The notes beneath the pieces were generated by a model, which was not told where the DNA came from, did not search any database, and was given only the letters and a program-made list of their open reading frames with translations. Positions 16,239-24,797 of a DNA stretch of 64,000 nt are shown in pieces (position 1 is the stretch's first letter; every line of letters begins with the position of its first letter). The DNA comes from a virus, in IMG/VR virus record IMGVR_UViG_3300023174_000056, positions 62,001 to 126,000 of that record, one strand, 5' to 3'. Made by a program: the position numbers and the translations under genes.

Positions 16239-17822
16239 CTAAAATAGGTCTAATTCAATAGTTAAATCTGCTGCCAAACCGGGATTACCGGGGGTCGTCG
16301 TTTGAACAGCCAAATATTCACCAATGCCGAAATCCACAGAACAAAGATAGTTTGTAGCTTTTGTTTCGCCATCGGTTATACTTGCGGTCATAGCGGTTGC
16401 TACACCACTTCCAGGTATGCCTGTTGTGCTTTTTAGTATTGTGATAACAACAGTATGGACACCAACTAAATTACCAGGAGCAGTTCTTAAATTAATTGAC
16501 ATACCTTGTAAAATGCTTTTTTGTTGAAAGCGATAATAAACTTCGGTAGCATCGCCAGTAGTTTGATTGCCCTGCCAATAGTAATATGTACCATTAGGTA
16601 CATTTCCACGTAAACCATAAAGCAAAGTTGTTGGAGTAACATAGGTGGTAAAAGGTTTACCGCCAGCAGTTTTATTTATAAGATCACAGCCGGGGCCAAG
16701 TTGGATGCCAGTATTGATAAAGCCTGTACCTGGAGTTGTCTGTAAGATATCGCTACCTGTATAACTACCGCTTGTCGTTGGACCGCTAATGCTTGTTGTA
16801 CGCATTTGCAATGAACAACTTGCATTATCTGATTGTATACCTACATATGATCCGGTTGAAAGTGCGCTAGTTGGTGCTTTAACATAAATATTTGTATCAC
16901 GAAATGTTGTTACAACCGGAGTATCAGCATAAACACCACGTTTTTTTCCACCGCCATTTGAAAATACATTTATTGTTACACCACGGGTAAAATTAAATGA
17001 AAAGTCGCTTGGTGTTATACCAGTTGAACCACTGGCGTAAACTCCATAGACATTCGTGTTTGCGCTTGCAGTAACACTACTATTATCAACAGTCAATACT
17101 GCTGTACGTAATTTACTGTTTGTTCCTGTACTACCCGGTAATTTAATACCAATTAAGTTAGCGGTGCTGCTTGTTGAATAAAGTGTTAATGATAAATCTT
17201 CTATACGGCTATTGTTACCCATAGTAACCATAGTTACATCGCCGTTGCTTGCGGTTAGAACAAGTTTTGTGGTTTGTGTTGATAGACCACGTAGGGCACA
17301 ATTATCTGGCATTGTAAAACCAGAAGTTAAAGTATAAGTATTTGGCATTACCCAAATTGTAGGATAAGATAGACCACTGCCACTAACATAATTAATAGCT
17401 GCATTTACTGTTTTGAATGGAAGACCATTGACTACACCAGTACTATCATTTCCGTTTACACCATCAACAACAATAACATTGCCAGCCTTAGATGCGGCAA
17501 CACCAGCAGAAGCAGCATTTAGCGCATAAGAAGATGTTATAGAATAAGAAGAAGAAATAACACCTGTAACTTGTGAACCATCGCCTTTTAGTGAAGCGGT
17601 TACAGCCGTAATTGAAATACTTGGCTGTAATTGCACAGGGCTGCCTACTGTGCCATTTCCTTGAATACCATCAGTAGTCACAATAACAGGAACGTATGAT
17701 GCAGTTAAAACATAATCTACTAAAGGAGCCGAAACCCATCCTGCGCCGATACCATTGTTTATCAGTAAAGACGCAGTATTAGGCACTCCTTCTGGTAGTG
17801 GTTTAGGTCCAAAACGTAACAT
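16239..17822 (-). CDS. Right-handed beta-helix virion protein (pectate-lyase-like fold)
   Basis: 527 residues. The N-terminus (residues ~1-105) is a connector with TSSYALNA-type repeats. Residues ~105-340 have the features of a DUF1565/pectate-lyase-like parallel beta-helix: VDGVNGNDSTGVVNGLPFKTVNAAINYVSG, then IWVMPNTYTLTSGFTMPDNCALRGLS, followed by short strand repeats rich in T, V, N and G. The C-terminal ~110 residues look like a separate beta domain. Such helices occur in tail spikes and surface-binding proteins; no active-site residues can be assigned. It has an unusually G-rich ribosome site (AAGGGGGGG). Placement in the head cluster suggests a head fibre or spike rather than a tail spike. 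Confidence 0.6.
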   Translation of the reverse strand: MLRFGPKPLPEGVPNTASLLINNGIGAGWVSAPLVDYVLTASYVPVIVTTDGIQGNGTVGSPVQLQPSISITAVTASLKGDGSQVTGVISSSYSITSSYALNAASAGVAASKAGNVIVVDGVNGNDSTGVVNGLPFKTVNAAINYVSGSGLSYPTIWVMPNTYTLTSGFTMPDNCALRGLSTQTTKLVLTASNGDVTMVTMGNNSRIEDLSLTLYSTSSTANLIGIKLPGSTGTNSKLRTAVLTVDNSSVTASANTNVYGVYASGSTGITPSDFSFNFTRGVTINVFSNGGGKKRGVYADTPVVTTFRDTNIYVKAPTSALSTGSYVGIQSDNASCSLQMRTTSISGPTTSGSYTGSDILQTTPGTGFINTGIQLGPGCDLINKTAGGKPFTTYVTPTTLLYGLRGNVPNGTYYYWQGNQTTGDATEVYYRFQQKSILQGMSINLRTAPGNLVGVHTVVITILKSTTGIPGSGVATAMTASITDGETKATNYLCSVDFGIGEYLAVQTTTPGNPGLAADLTIELDLF

Positions 17823-17851
17823 CTTTCACACCCCCCCTTGCAAAACCTTTA

Positions 17852-18250
17852 TTAACCTACACCAACAGAGCCAGACCAGCTACCTGGTAATAAATTGGCA
17901 TCTATACCTGTTAGAGAAGCGATAACGGAAATACTTGCTGTGCTTGCGGTATTACTGAGCAAGTACAGTTTAGTTATTTTTACATCCGCCTCAAAAGATT
18001 CGTCTTTATCTAATAAGAAATAATTTGTTCCTTTTACGCCATTAGCACTAAAACCAACTCTAACTTTATTGGTAGAACCATTTACATTTTTTATAAGTAT
18101 TGTTTTAGTCACGCTTGGAAAAGTTACTTCTAGCGGTTCAGAAGAAGACACTGGTGCCGTTAAGGACGATGTAACCCACGGAATACCGCTTACTTGATAA
18201 TTACCTACATTATTTAAACCTGCTTTTGGGACATATGTAAAATCACTCAT
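17852..18250 (-). CDS. Possible capsid decoration protein (small beta protein)
   Basis: 132 residues. It reads as a single beta-sandwich-like domain: YQVSGIPWVTSSLTAP, LEVTFPSVTKTILIKN, KVRVGFSANGVKGTNYFLLDKDESFEADVKITKLYLLS. There is no enzyme motif. It lies directly downstream of the prohead protease gene (two-base gap) and upstream of the beta-helix gene. Related-looking short proteins occur near head genes of other T4-like aquatic phages, so a decoration or attachment protein for the head is my inference. AGGAAAA site before ATG. Confidence 0.45.
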   Translation of the reverse strand: MSDFTYVPKAGLNNVGNYQVSGIPWVTSSLTAPVSSSEPLEVTFPSVTKTILIKNVNGSTNKVRVGFSANGVKGTNYFLLDKDESFEADVKITKLYLLSNTASTASISVIASLTGIDANLLPGSWSGSVGVG

Positions 18251-18251
18251 T

Positions 18252-18860
18252 TTATTTTCCTACTATATCGTTCAGTAAACGATTTAATTTATCTGCCTTG
18301 CTAAAAACTTGATTAATATCTCTTCTTTTGCCTTCACTCATCATAAAAGCGCCTGGAGTTGATGGTTCTTGGACGAAATCAAAACAAATTAATTGAAAAT
18401 CATCTTCAACTATTGTTTTTCCGCCTTCTTTTCTTGTTGAGCCTAAGCCTCTAGAAGAAATTCCTAGTTTTACTCCACCTCTAACTAGATTTTTAAGAAT
18501 ATTACCAGAAGGAGTGTCTAATACCTTAACTTTGCCCATAACATTATTGCCGTCCCACCATATTTTTGTTACCATATGGGATGCATTCTTTAAATTAACA
18601 ACAGAGTCATCTGGGTGGTCCAATTCTCCCAAAGCTCTTCGGTCTTCCACTATTCTTTGATAGTTTTCAATTTCTCTTTCAAGAATATTTCTAGAATAAA
18701 CACGGCCATTTCCATTTTCTTGATCGCATTTTTGCATTATACCCGTCAAGAAAACAACGCCGTTATTTTTTATCATAATCTTCTCATCTTCCGTTAGAAG
18801 ATCTTGACAAAAACCGCCTTCACATAATTCATAATATTCTCTTAATAATTCTTGTGCCAT
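18252..18860 (-). CDS. 21: Prohead maturation protease (gp21-like)
   Basis: 202 residues, T4 gp21 being 212. The conserved serine-protease blocks are present: NGNGRVYSRNIL, then GELDHPDDS with the catalytic His at residue 82, and VKLGISSRGLGS with the catalytic Ser at residue 135 or 136. The enzyme cleaves scaffold, capsid and internal proteins after Glu in I/L-x-E contexts during head maturation. The ribosome site is weak (AGG about 10 bases before ATG), and upstream lies the 25-codon ORF and hairpin at 18882-18989, which may tune its expression. Confidence 0.9.
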   Translation of the reverse strand: MAQELLREYYELCEGGFCQDLLTEDEKIMIKNNGVVFLTGIMQKCDQENGNGRVYSRNILEREIENYQRIVEDRRALGELDHPDDSVVNLKNASHMVTKIWWDGNNVMGKVKVLDTPSGNILKNLVRGGVKLGISSRGLGSTRKEGGKTIVEDDFQLICFDFVQEPSTPGAFMMSEGKRRDINQVFSKADKLNRLLNDIVGK

Positions 18861-18881
18861 GTTTTATAACCTATTTTGAGT

Positions 18882-18916
18882 TATAGCCTCCTAGATTTTT
18901 TTTCTAGGAGGCTATA
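18882..18916 (-). promoter_or_regulatory. 13-bp perfect hairpin covering the stop of a 25-codon ORF
   Basis: TATAGCCTCCTAG (18882-18894) and CTAGGAGGCTATA (18904-18916) pair perfectly around an A-rich loop (minus strand). No T-run follows on the minus strand, so it is not a classical terminator. The 5' arm contains CCTCC and the 3' arm GGAGG, and it lies about 22 bases upstream of the protease ATG. Confidence 0.7.
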
Positions 18917-18989
18917 TTATGCTACCATTGCAACAACGTCTAACGGGTTGCAACATATAACGACGGATGTATACAGTTTCTGTACGCAT
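18912..18989 (-). CDS. Possible 25-residue leader peptide
   Basis: ATG at 18987-18989, stop at 18912-18914, product MRTETVYIRRYMLQPVRRCC followed by NGSII. Upstream is GGAGGTGATC (18994-19003), a ten-base perfect complement of the 16S rRNA 3' end, with nine bases to ATG; this is the strongest ribosome site in the window. A promoter-like motif lies at 19011-19019, and a 13-bp hairpin covers the stop codon. The peptide has no recognised family. It may be a translated leader regulating the protease gene, a tiny functional peptide, or part of a small RNA. Confidence 0.5.
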   Translation of the reverse strand: MRTETVYIRRYMLQPVRRCCNGSII

Positions 18990-19010
18990 AATAGATCACC
19001 TCCAATCAAT

Positions 19011-19019
19011 ATAAATAGT
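19011..19019 (-). promoter_or_regulatory. Promoter-like motif ACTATTTAT upstream of 25-codon ORF
   Basis: Minus-strand ACTATTTAT, 22 bases before the small ORF ATG. It would drive the leader ORF and then protease and decoration genes. Confidence 0.5.
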
Positions 19020-19023
19020 GAAA

Positions 19024-19314
19024 TTAATGTTTTTTCACTTTTATTGTTAAACCGTCGTCATCTGCTATACGTGATAACAGATACGATGTGCCAGATGAAA
19101 TACAACCAGCAACAAACCAATTAAAACTTACATCTATCAAAAAACAATTAATAATTCCAACCCAAAATCCCATACACATAGTACATTTAATCATGTATGA
19201 AATTAAATTATTATTTAAAGAATTAATTTTAATTCTTATTTTTTCAAAAATTTTGCTATAGACTAAGATCATAGTCATTCCATAGCAAGCAAGAACAAAA
19301 ATTAATAAATTCAT
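19024..19314 (-). CDS. Small membrane protein (DUF1360-like)
   Basis: 96 residues with hydrophobic segments at about 1-20, 45-65 and 66-85. The motif KCTMCMGFWVGIINCF in the middle, a C-x-x-C followed by GFW, is typical of the DUF1360 family of small inner-membrane proteins found in phages and bacteria. Function is unknown. The C-terminus is charged (ADDDGLTIKVKKH). Four bases separate it from the upstream tagged gene, with no clear ribosome site of its own, so it is probably translationally coupled. Confidence 0.5.
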   Translation of the reverse strand: MNLLIFVLACYGMTMILVYSKIFEKIRIKINSLNNNLISYMIKCTMCMGFWVGIINCFLIDVSFNWFVAGCISSGTSYLLSRIADDDGLTIKVKKH

Positions 19315-19317
19315 TTA

Positions 19318-19839
19318 TTATTCTGTGCCTTCTTCTTTACCTTGTTGGGTTTCTGCTGCTTCTGGTGATGCTTCCGCTGGCACTGGCTTTTCTTTCTTCA
19401 TTTTACCAGCGGCACCAGAACCTACCATTTGATCGTGAACTAGTTTGTCTAAATCTGTCATAGCAGACATAACTTTTGCATAAAAAGGTTTTGATTCTTC
19501 TCCTTTAAATACAATTTGCATATCTTTATGCAAATCATTAATTTTTGGAAGAATAACTTGTTGAAGTTTTACAGCTCTTTGTTTTGAGTGCGTTTGCATA
19601 CCAATAGTTTTTTTAGTTTTTTCAGCTGAAGCTGCTACATCTTTTGCGCCAACCATTCCAGCGGCTTTGCCAATTCCACCTACAGCGGCAGATTTAGCTG
19701 CGCCCTTTAATCCCTGCCAGCCGCTAGCAACACCAGCCCCAACACGATCAAAAAAACCTTCTTCTAATTGACTTTCTTGTACTACTGATTCCAATTCTTC
19801 TTTAATTATTTGTTCTAAATATTGTTTTGTTACTTTCAT
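19318..19839 (-). CDS. Tagged small protein, candidate internal head protein
   Basis: 173 residues, function unknown. It starts MKVTKQYLEQIIKEELESV, nearly the same amphipathic helix as the 10281-10682 product. Residues 26-28 read LEE, an L-x-E site suitable for gp21-type cleavage, followed by a Gly/Ala-rich stretch (GAGVASGWQGLKGAAKSAAVGGIGKAAG). The middle is helical and basic, and the C-terminal ~30 residues are Pro/Glu-rich. It lies between portal-module genes and the protease gene and has promoter-like motif 19869-19877 and a CAGGAG site. An internal head protein released by protease cleavage is inferred. Confidence 0.55.
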   Translation of the reverse strand: MKVTKQYLEQIIKEELESVVQESQLEEGFFDRVGAGVASGWQGLKGAAKSAAVGGIGKAAGMVGAKDVAASAEKTKKTIGMQTHSKQRAVKLQQVILPKINDLHKDMQIVFKGEESKPFYAKVMSAMTDLDKLVHDQMVGSGAAGKMKKEKPVPAEASPEAAETQQGKEEGTE

Positions 19840-19868
19840 TTTTTATTTTCTCCTGTAACTGATTATAA

Positions 19869-19877
19869 ATAAGTAGT
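19869..19877 (-). promoter_or_regulatory. Promoter-like motif ACTACTTAT upstream of tagged gene
   Basis: Minus-strand ACTACTTAT, 30 bases before the ATG at 19839, in the 54-base gap after the 19894-20418 gene. Confidence 0.5.
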
Positions 19878-19893
19878 TCTTGCAAACTTAAAA

Positions 19894-20418
19894 TTAATAA
19901 TTGTAACGATAAATACCACGTGTTGGGAAGCCGTATTTTGGAATGGATCCCTTGAAAGGCTCTTGAGGAACTTCTCCAAGCTCCGTAGAATTTTTGATAC
20001 TTGGCTCCAATAATTGCTTTTCTTTTGCATCATGAAATTCTTTTTCATATGTAAATTCTGGGCGTTGGTCTTCAATAAAATTTGCAATAGTATAAATTGC
20101 TACTTGTAAAGCACTTTCTCCACCTGGGGGAGTTGGATTATACATTGCTTGTAGCGAACCATAAATATTTCCACCAGTTACAGTATCAGGTAATATTGTA
20201 CCCTCTTTTAACATAAAATTAAATAATTTATCTTGTATATTATATACACGATCATTATAATCATCTTTTGGTAAAGATAGAATTTTATTTTTTTCTGGCA
20301 TTACAATAATATCAATCTCGGGGTGTTCCCTGAGAAAATAATCTCCATTAATTGTTCTTGAAATTTGAACTTCTTTTTTTAAGCCAGTTTGTCTATCCTT
20401 AATGGTGATATTTAACAT
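19894..20418 (-). CDS. Conserved-looking head-module protein of unknown function
   Basis: 174 residues, soluble, alpha-beta. The N-terminal part has NGDYFLREHPEIDIIVMPEKNKILSLPKDD; the middle carries MYNPTPPGGESALQVAIYTIANFIEDQRP; the C-terminus is KYGFPTRGIYRYNY. I recognise no family. It shares a start/stop overlap with the upstream 276-codon frame and lies between portal and tagged internal-protein genes, so a head assembly role is likely. A GGTGAAC site precedes ATG. Confidence 0.55.
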   Translation of the reverse strand: MLNITIKDRQTGLKKEVQISRTINGDYFLREHPEIDIIVMPEKNKILSLPKDDYNDRVYNIQDKLFNFMLKEGTILPDTVTGGNIYGSLQAMYNPTPPGGESALQVAIYTIANFIEDQRPEFTYEKEFHDAKEKQLLEPSIKNSTELGEVPQEPFKGSIPKYGFPTRGIYRYNY

Positions 20419-21233
20419 TATTTGTTCACCTCACTAACAAATTGTTGAATTTTTAAAACTTTTTGTAGATTATCTTGTGATAATTCTTTAATTTGCTTAA
20501 AAGAATTTAAATAATCAAGAGCTTTTTTAGTTTTATCAACTAGGGTAGGATTACTGATTATTTCTTCTTTTTCTAAAGATTTTTCTACTTGCTCTTTTAA
20601 TCTTTCTAATTCTTCATTTAAATAAATTTTTAAATCTAAACCATCATTTTGAAAAGATTCAATATATTTTGTTAATAATTTTTTTTGTTCGTTTAAAAGA
20701 GAGCTGTATTTTTCATTAAATTTTTTGCTAAATGTTTTATAAAGAAGATTATCAATTGGTTGCATAGTTTCTTTTAACTTGTCTTCTTTAATAATTTTAA
20801 TTTTTTCTACGACTGCTTGCTCTAGCAGGATTTTTTCTTTTATTGGAGTTGAGTTATTGAAAATTTGCGAAATAGTAGCAAGGTCTTTATAATTTGGAAC
20901 AAACGAGTTGTATGTATTGAATCCCAACTTCTTATTAATTTTATTAATAAGAGCTGTTTGTTCATTAAAAATTGTTTTTTTATCTAATTTTTCATATCTC
21001 GCTTCAACTTCTTTAACAAATTTTTCAGCATATTGCTCTTCTACACTATTGCTTTCTAAAGCTTCATATAATTTTAGCTCTTTGTTTAGCTCCGTCGAAG
21101 AATTAAAATGCTCACACAAAATATCTCTTACTATTTTTATCTTCTCTAAATTTTGCTCTACTGCTGCTCTTGTACCTTCTCTCAAAAGAGCCTCGTAAAG
21201 AAAAGCGGTGTTTCTTTTCTTATTATGTTTCAT
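20418..21233 (-). CDS. Coiled-coil protein of the portal module
   Basis: 271 residues from the ATG at 21233, chosen because GGAG lies nine bases upstream; a TTG five codons earlier is less likely. It begins MKHNKKRNTAFLYEALLREG and is almost entirely helical and charged, with long coiled-coil stretches (residues ~30-90 and 190-240). The KNTAFLYE-type start is a pattern I associate with uncharacterised proteins next to portal genes in aquatic T4-like phages, but the function is not known to me. It overlaps the end of the portal gene by 11 bases, indicating coupled translation. Confidence 0.55.
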   Translation of the reverse strand: MKHNKKRNTAFLYEALLREGTRAAVEQNLEKIKIVRDILCEHFNSSTELNKELKLYEALESNSVEEQYAEKFVKEVEARYEKLDKKTIFNEQTALINKINKKLGFNTYNSFVPNYKDLATISQIFNNSTPIKEKILLEQAVVEKIKIIKEDKLKETMQPIDNLLYKTFSKKFNEKYSSLLNEQKKLLTKYIESFQNDGLDLKIYLNEELERLKEQVEKSLEKEEIISNPTLVDKTKKALDYLNSFKQIKELSQDNLQKVLKIQQFVSEVNK

Positions 21234-23196
21234 TTTTATTTTCTCCAATTACTTCTTTTTTATTTAATTTCTTGTCAAGACTTTTTAATTTTTCTTGAAC
21301 TTCATTTAATAACTGTTCATCTTTTTCATATAGGTCTACTTTTACGTTCTCTGTCATTCTTGCTATAGAGTCTAAGCCATCTTTACCTTTAAATAAGTTT
21401 TTTTGTGAGGAAGAGGCTATATTTGAAGAATACTTAGCAGAGTTGCTTCTCTCTCTAGGTCCATCTGTTTTTCTTTTATCTACAACTTTATATGTATAAG
21501 CTTTCTTTTTGGATTTTTCAGTTTCGTGAGGCAAAGAAGTTCCATCTGCTCTTCTAGCTGGGGCTGCTAATAGTGGAGATTCTTTGCCAGTATCGCCAGT
21601 AGCTGCTGGAGTGGCTGTTTCTGGAGTTGTCTCGGCTGCTGGTGTTTCTGTTCCTTCGTCTCCTCCAAATGTAGCGCCTCCACCAGTACCACCACCGCTT
21701 TCAGCGCCCTCTGCTCCAATAGCTTCTAAAGATTTAGAGAAAGTTGCATCATAACCAAGCTCTCTTTGATTTTTTAAGAAATCATGGTCAGAGAACTTCA
21801 AAATATTTGTAAAAATCCAGTGCTTGCTAATTCCTTGTTCTTTAGCGCTATTAGCAACGCCAAGTTGTTTATCTAAATGTTCTAACTCTTGTAACTCTGC
21901 CAATTTTGATGGATTGTGTAGTCTTAGATTAAATTTTAACAAGTCGTCATTTCTAAAACCAAGAGTGTACAAGTGGATCATACCAATTTTTTCTAGCTCT
22001 GAAATAATAACTCTTTGTAATCTTTGGATCGTGCGAGCAAAACGAATGTCTTTTTGAGCTAACATTGTCTTATCTTCTGCTGCGCCTTCGCCTCTTGCCA
22101 AGTAAGCTTGAGGAATCTTTAAAGCAGAAAATAATTTATCTCTTAAGTATTTAACGTCGTCAATGTCGCCAACAAAGTTAGCACCTGGTAGCGTTTCAAT
22201 AGCTGTAGCGCTTTGGTTACCACGAACTGGGATAAAATAATCTTCATCAATACTCATTGGATTATAACGAAGATCAACACGACCAGTATTTGGGTCAACA
22301 ATTTGATTACGCTTCATCTGCGTAATAATTTTTTGCATGTATTGTTCAACATCTTGAGGAGCAATATTGCCTACGTCAATTTTAAATACTCTACGGTCTG
22401 GCGCACGCACGATGCGGTATGCCATCATAGCGTCTTCTAGTAGTTGTAGCTGTCTCCAGATGCGTCTGGCTGGCTCTAGGATTGAGGTTCCGTATGGAGC
22501 ATATTTATCTTGTCCAAGAATACGAAAATGAGCAATTTGCCAATTTTCAAAAGTTAATTGAGCCGTGTTCCATTGAAATTGAACATAATTTGGGTTTGTT
22601 TCATCTTGTCCTTCCAGTCTTTCTACTTCAGGCGAAGGTAAACCAAGAACACTTTTAACGCCATATTGTTCATCTATATCAAGATACATGAAAAAATCGC
22701 CAAATTTGCACATTGTACGGCACCAACCATACAAATTTTGTTCGATATTTAAAGTTTTATAAAAAAGACTGTGTAAGACATGTTTTATTTCATCATTTTT
22801 ACAGTCAATAGACAATAAAGGTCTAAATTGATTACTTGTTGTCATTTCATCAGCATAAATATCCATAGCAGACGCAATCTCTGGCATGAATTCCATTTGA
22901 TCAAAGTCGCTGTATCGTTCAGCACGACTTTGATTAGCCATAATATTACTTTGAATTGCTTCAAAAGGATTATAACTCTTCTTTTTAAAGCTTTGACCGC
23001 TAGCTGATGTAAATTTAAAGCGGTCTAGATCTCGTCTTGTGAATCTTAGCTGGGCTTCTTGTTTATAATTTGCAATAGGGCCAGAAAATAAACGAGTTAA
23101 GGCAGTATATAATGCCGATTCTTCATTTTTAGGGTTCTTTTTTGATAAATTGTTTGTACCGTATCCTATTGTATTCTTTTTTATATTATTAGCCAT
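21223..23196 (-). CDS. 20: Portal protein (gp20-like)
   Basis: 657 residues against 524 in T4 gp20. The core matches gp20: RADRYSDFDQME-type start region, EIASAMDIYADEMTT, WCRTMCKFGDFFMYLD, FRILGQDKYAPYGTSILEPARRIWRQLQLLEDAMMAYRIVRAPDRRVFKIDVG, and YLRDKLFSALKIPQAYLARGEGAAEDKTMLAQKDIRFARTI. Twelve copies form the packaging vertex. The C-terminal ~150 residues are an unusual extension: a Gly/Thr/Ala/Pro-rich stretch around residues 490-550, then a basic and finally a coiled segment. It lies six bases downstream of the terminase gene. Confidence 0.93.
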   Translation of the reverse strand: MANNIKKNTIGYGTNNLSKKNPKNEESALYTALTRLFSGPIANYKQEAQLRFTRRDLDRFKFTSASGQSFKKKSYNPFEAIQSNIMANQSRAERYSDFDQMEFMPEIASAMDIYADEMTTSNQFRPLLSIDCKNDEIKHVLHSLFYKTLNIEQNLYGWCRTMCKFGDFFMYLDIDEQYGVKSVLGLPSPEVERLEGQDETNPNYVQFQWNTAQLTFENWQIAHFRILGQDKYAPYGTSILEPARRIWRQLQLLEDAMMAYRIVRAPDRRVFKIDVGNIAPQDVEQYMQKIITQMKRNQIVDPNTGRVDLRYNPMSIDEDYFIPVRGNQSATAIETLPGANFVGDIDDVKYLRDKLFSALKIPQAYLARGEGAAEDKTMLAQKDIRFARTIQRLQRVIISELEKIGMIHLYTLGFRNDDLLKFNLRLHNPSKLAELQELEHLDKQLGVANSAKEQGISKHWIFTNILKFSDHDFLKNQRELGYDATFSKSLEAIGAEGAESGGGTGGGATFGGDEGTETPAAETTPETATPAATGDTGKESPLLAAPARRADGTSLPHETEKSKKKAYTYKVVDKRKTDGPRERSNSAKYSSNIASSSQKNLFKGKDGLDSIARMTENVKVDLYEKDEQLLNEVQEKLKSLDKKLNKKEVIGENKNET

Positions 23197-23201
23197 TTAT
23201 T

Positions 23202-24779
23202 TTAACCTTTTATTAGCCAAGCAAATTCTTTATAAACATTTTGCTGCTGATTCATTTTTTGAGCATATTCATATGTTTGCATACCAGGAATGCTTGTATT
23301 TAAATGTGATCTTGAGTTACTAATTGCACCTAAGAAGGCTTTAGAATACTCTAAATTTCTCTCATTGTTAACAATAGCAGTATCACGAACCCAACATCCA
23401 ATTGCTAATGACATAACTAAATCATCATTATAACCTTTTTGGGCTTCTGGGCGGCCATTAATCCAAACAAAGGTATCTAATTCATTTATTGTTCGCTGTG
23501 AATTAATTTTTAGGATCTTATTTCTAACAAACTCATCTAATTTTGCAACAATTAATGGTCTTGTTTTCATTGTTGTTGCAAACCCTGGGACGCTGTTGCT
23601 ACTATATTGAGCGGTTGTTGTATCCATAAATTCATGAGAGCTTTTTGAGCTATAATAAATATTTGGATATCTCATGTCTATTAATTTTGTAATAACAGAA
23701 TACCCAATATTATTGTTTTCAACAACAGCCATACAACCGCCATATTCTAAACCAGTGTCATAAATTAATTTAGCAAAGTTATCTGGGTCTAGTTTACCTT
23801 GGTACTCTGCTACTTGTTCCATATTTTTTACATCAATAATATGAAATACTGAAAAATCTTTGCCGTCGCCACGGGCAACGTCAGCAGTTAAAATATAAGA
23901 ACCACCGGCTTCATACGGTTTCCATATGTGTAAATTTCTATCAACATAGCTTTTATATTTAGCCTCTGATAGATCTACCTTCATTCTTATAATATCTTCT
24001 GGATTGATAACTGTCTCACCCGACGCATTAAAATTACACTCATATTCTTGTGCAATTTCTCTCTTGGACATATTTTTTGTCATATTCGCAAACCATTCTT
24101 GCGTATATTCTGGGTGTACTGTCCAAGGAAGTCTTGTGGGTTTAAAATTATTACCGCCAGCTTCTGAGTCTATGTATGTCTTGTGGAACCAGTTACCTAC
24201 GCCGTTTGGTGTTGATAGGGCTATACAGCGACCACCAGTTGAAATGGTTGGTAATAAGCCAGTCCAAAGCTCGTCCATATCATCAACGAATGCGGCTTCG
24301 TCAATAATAAGAAGGCTCAAAGCCTGACCACGACCAGCATCTTTTGATGTTGGAGTGCCTTGGATCTTTGAGCCGTTATTTAATTCAAATGTTGTTTTAT
24401 TATTTGTTACTACTGTAGCTAGTTTAAGAAACTCTGGAATGGAGTCAATAATGTCTTTAACTTTATCAACAATTTCTATAGCTGTTTTTTGTTTTGTTGC
24501 CATACAAAGAATATTTTTTTCTTTGTGGAACAACATCATCCAAGCGCAATAGCCAGAAACAATTGTAGATATACCAAGCTGACGGCCTTTTAAAATTATA
24601 TTATATCTATGATCGTGGAAATCATTCAATAGATCTTTTTGAAACTTAAAAGTTCTAAAAGGAATTATGCCTTTTTCTTGGTGAGTAATTTTTGCATAAT
24701 TATCTAGGAAGTATGCTGGATCTCGTCCACATTTTATTATTTCGCTTCTGATCTCTTCCTTTGATAATTTATAAGACAT
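23202..24779 (-). CDS. 17: Terminase large subunit (gp17-like)
   Basis: 525 residues. The ATPase domain has an adapted Walker A GRQLGIST (residues 65-72), Walker B LLIIDEAAFV with D160-E161, and coupling motif STPNGVGNWF near 190. The nuclease domain has ADVARGDGKDFSVFHIID near residue 300, VVENNNIGYSV with the central acidic residue, and GYNDDLVMSLAIG near 465, the RNase H-like acidic triad. It pumps DNA through the portal and cuts it at the end of packaging. Shorter than T4 gp17 (610), mostly at the N-terminus. AGGTAAT site; six bases before the portal gene. Confidence 0.95.
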   Translation of the reverse strand: MSYKLSKEEIRSEIIKCGRDPAYFLDNYAKITHQEKGIIPFRTFKFQKDLLNDFHDHRYNIILKGRQLGISTIVSGYCAWMMLFHKEKNILCMATKQKTAIEIVDKVKDIIDSIPEFLKLATVVTNNKTTFELNNGSKIQGTPTSKDAGRGQALSLLIIDEAAFVDDMDELWTGLLPTISTGGRCIALSTPNGVGNWFHKTYIDSEAGGNNFKPTRLPWTVHPEYTQEWFANMTKNMSKREIAQEYECNFNASGETVINPEDIIRMKVDLSEAKYKSYVDRNLHIWKPYEAGGSYILTADVARGDGKDFSVFHIIDVKNMEQVAEYQGKLDPDNFAKLIYDTGLEYGGCMAVVENNNIGYSVITKLIDMRYPNIYYSSKSSHEFMDTTTAQYSSNSVPGFATTMKTRPLIVAKLDEFVRNKILKINSQRTINELDTFVWINGRPEAQKGYNDDLVMSLAIGCWVRDTAIVNNERNLEYSKAFLGAISNSRSHLNTSIPGMQTYEYAQKMNQQQNVYKEFAWLIKG

Positions 24780-24797
24780 TTCATTACCTATTTTCTA

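Noticed and set aside
18882-18916. Classical rho-independent terminator
   Set aside because: The stem is strong, but the minus strand continues with AACTCAAAATAGG rather than a T-run, so a regulatory hairpin is more likely.
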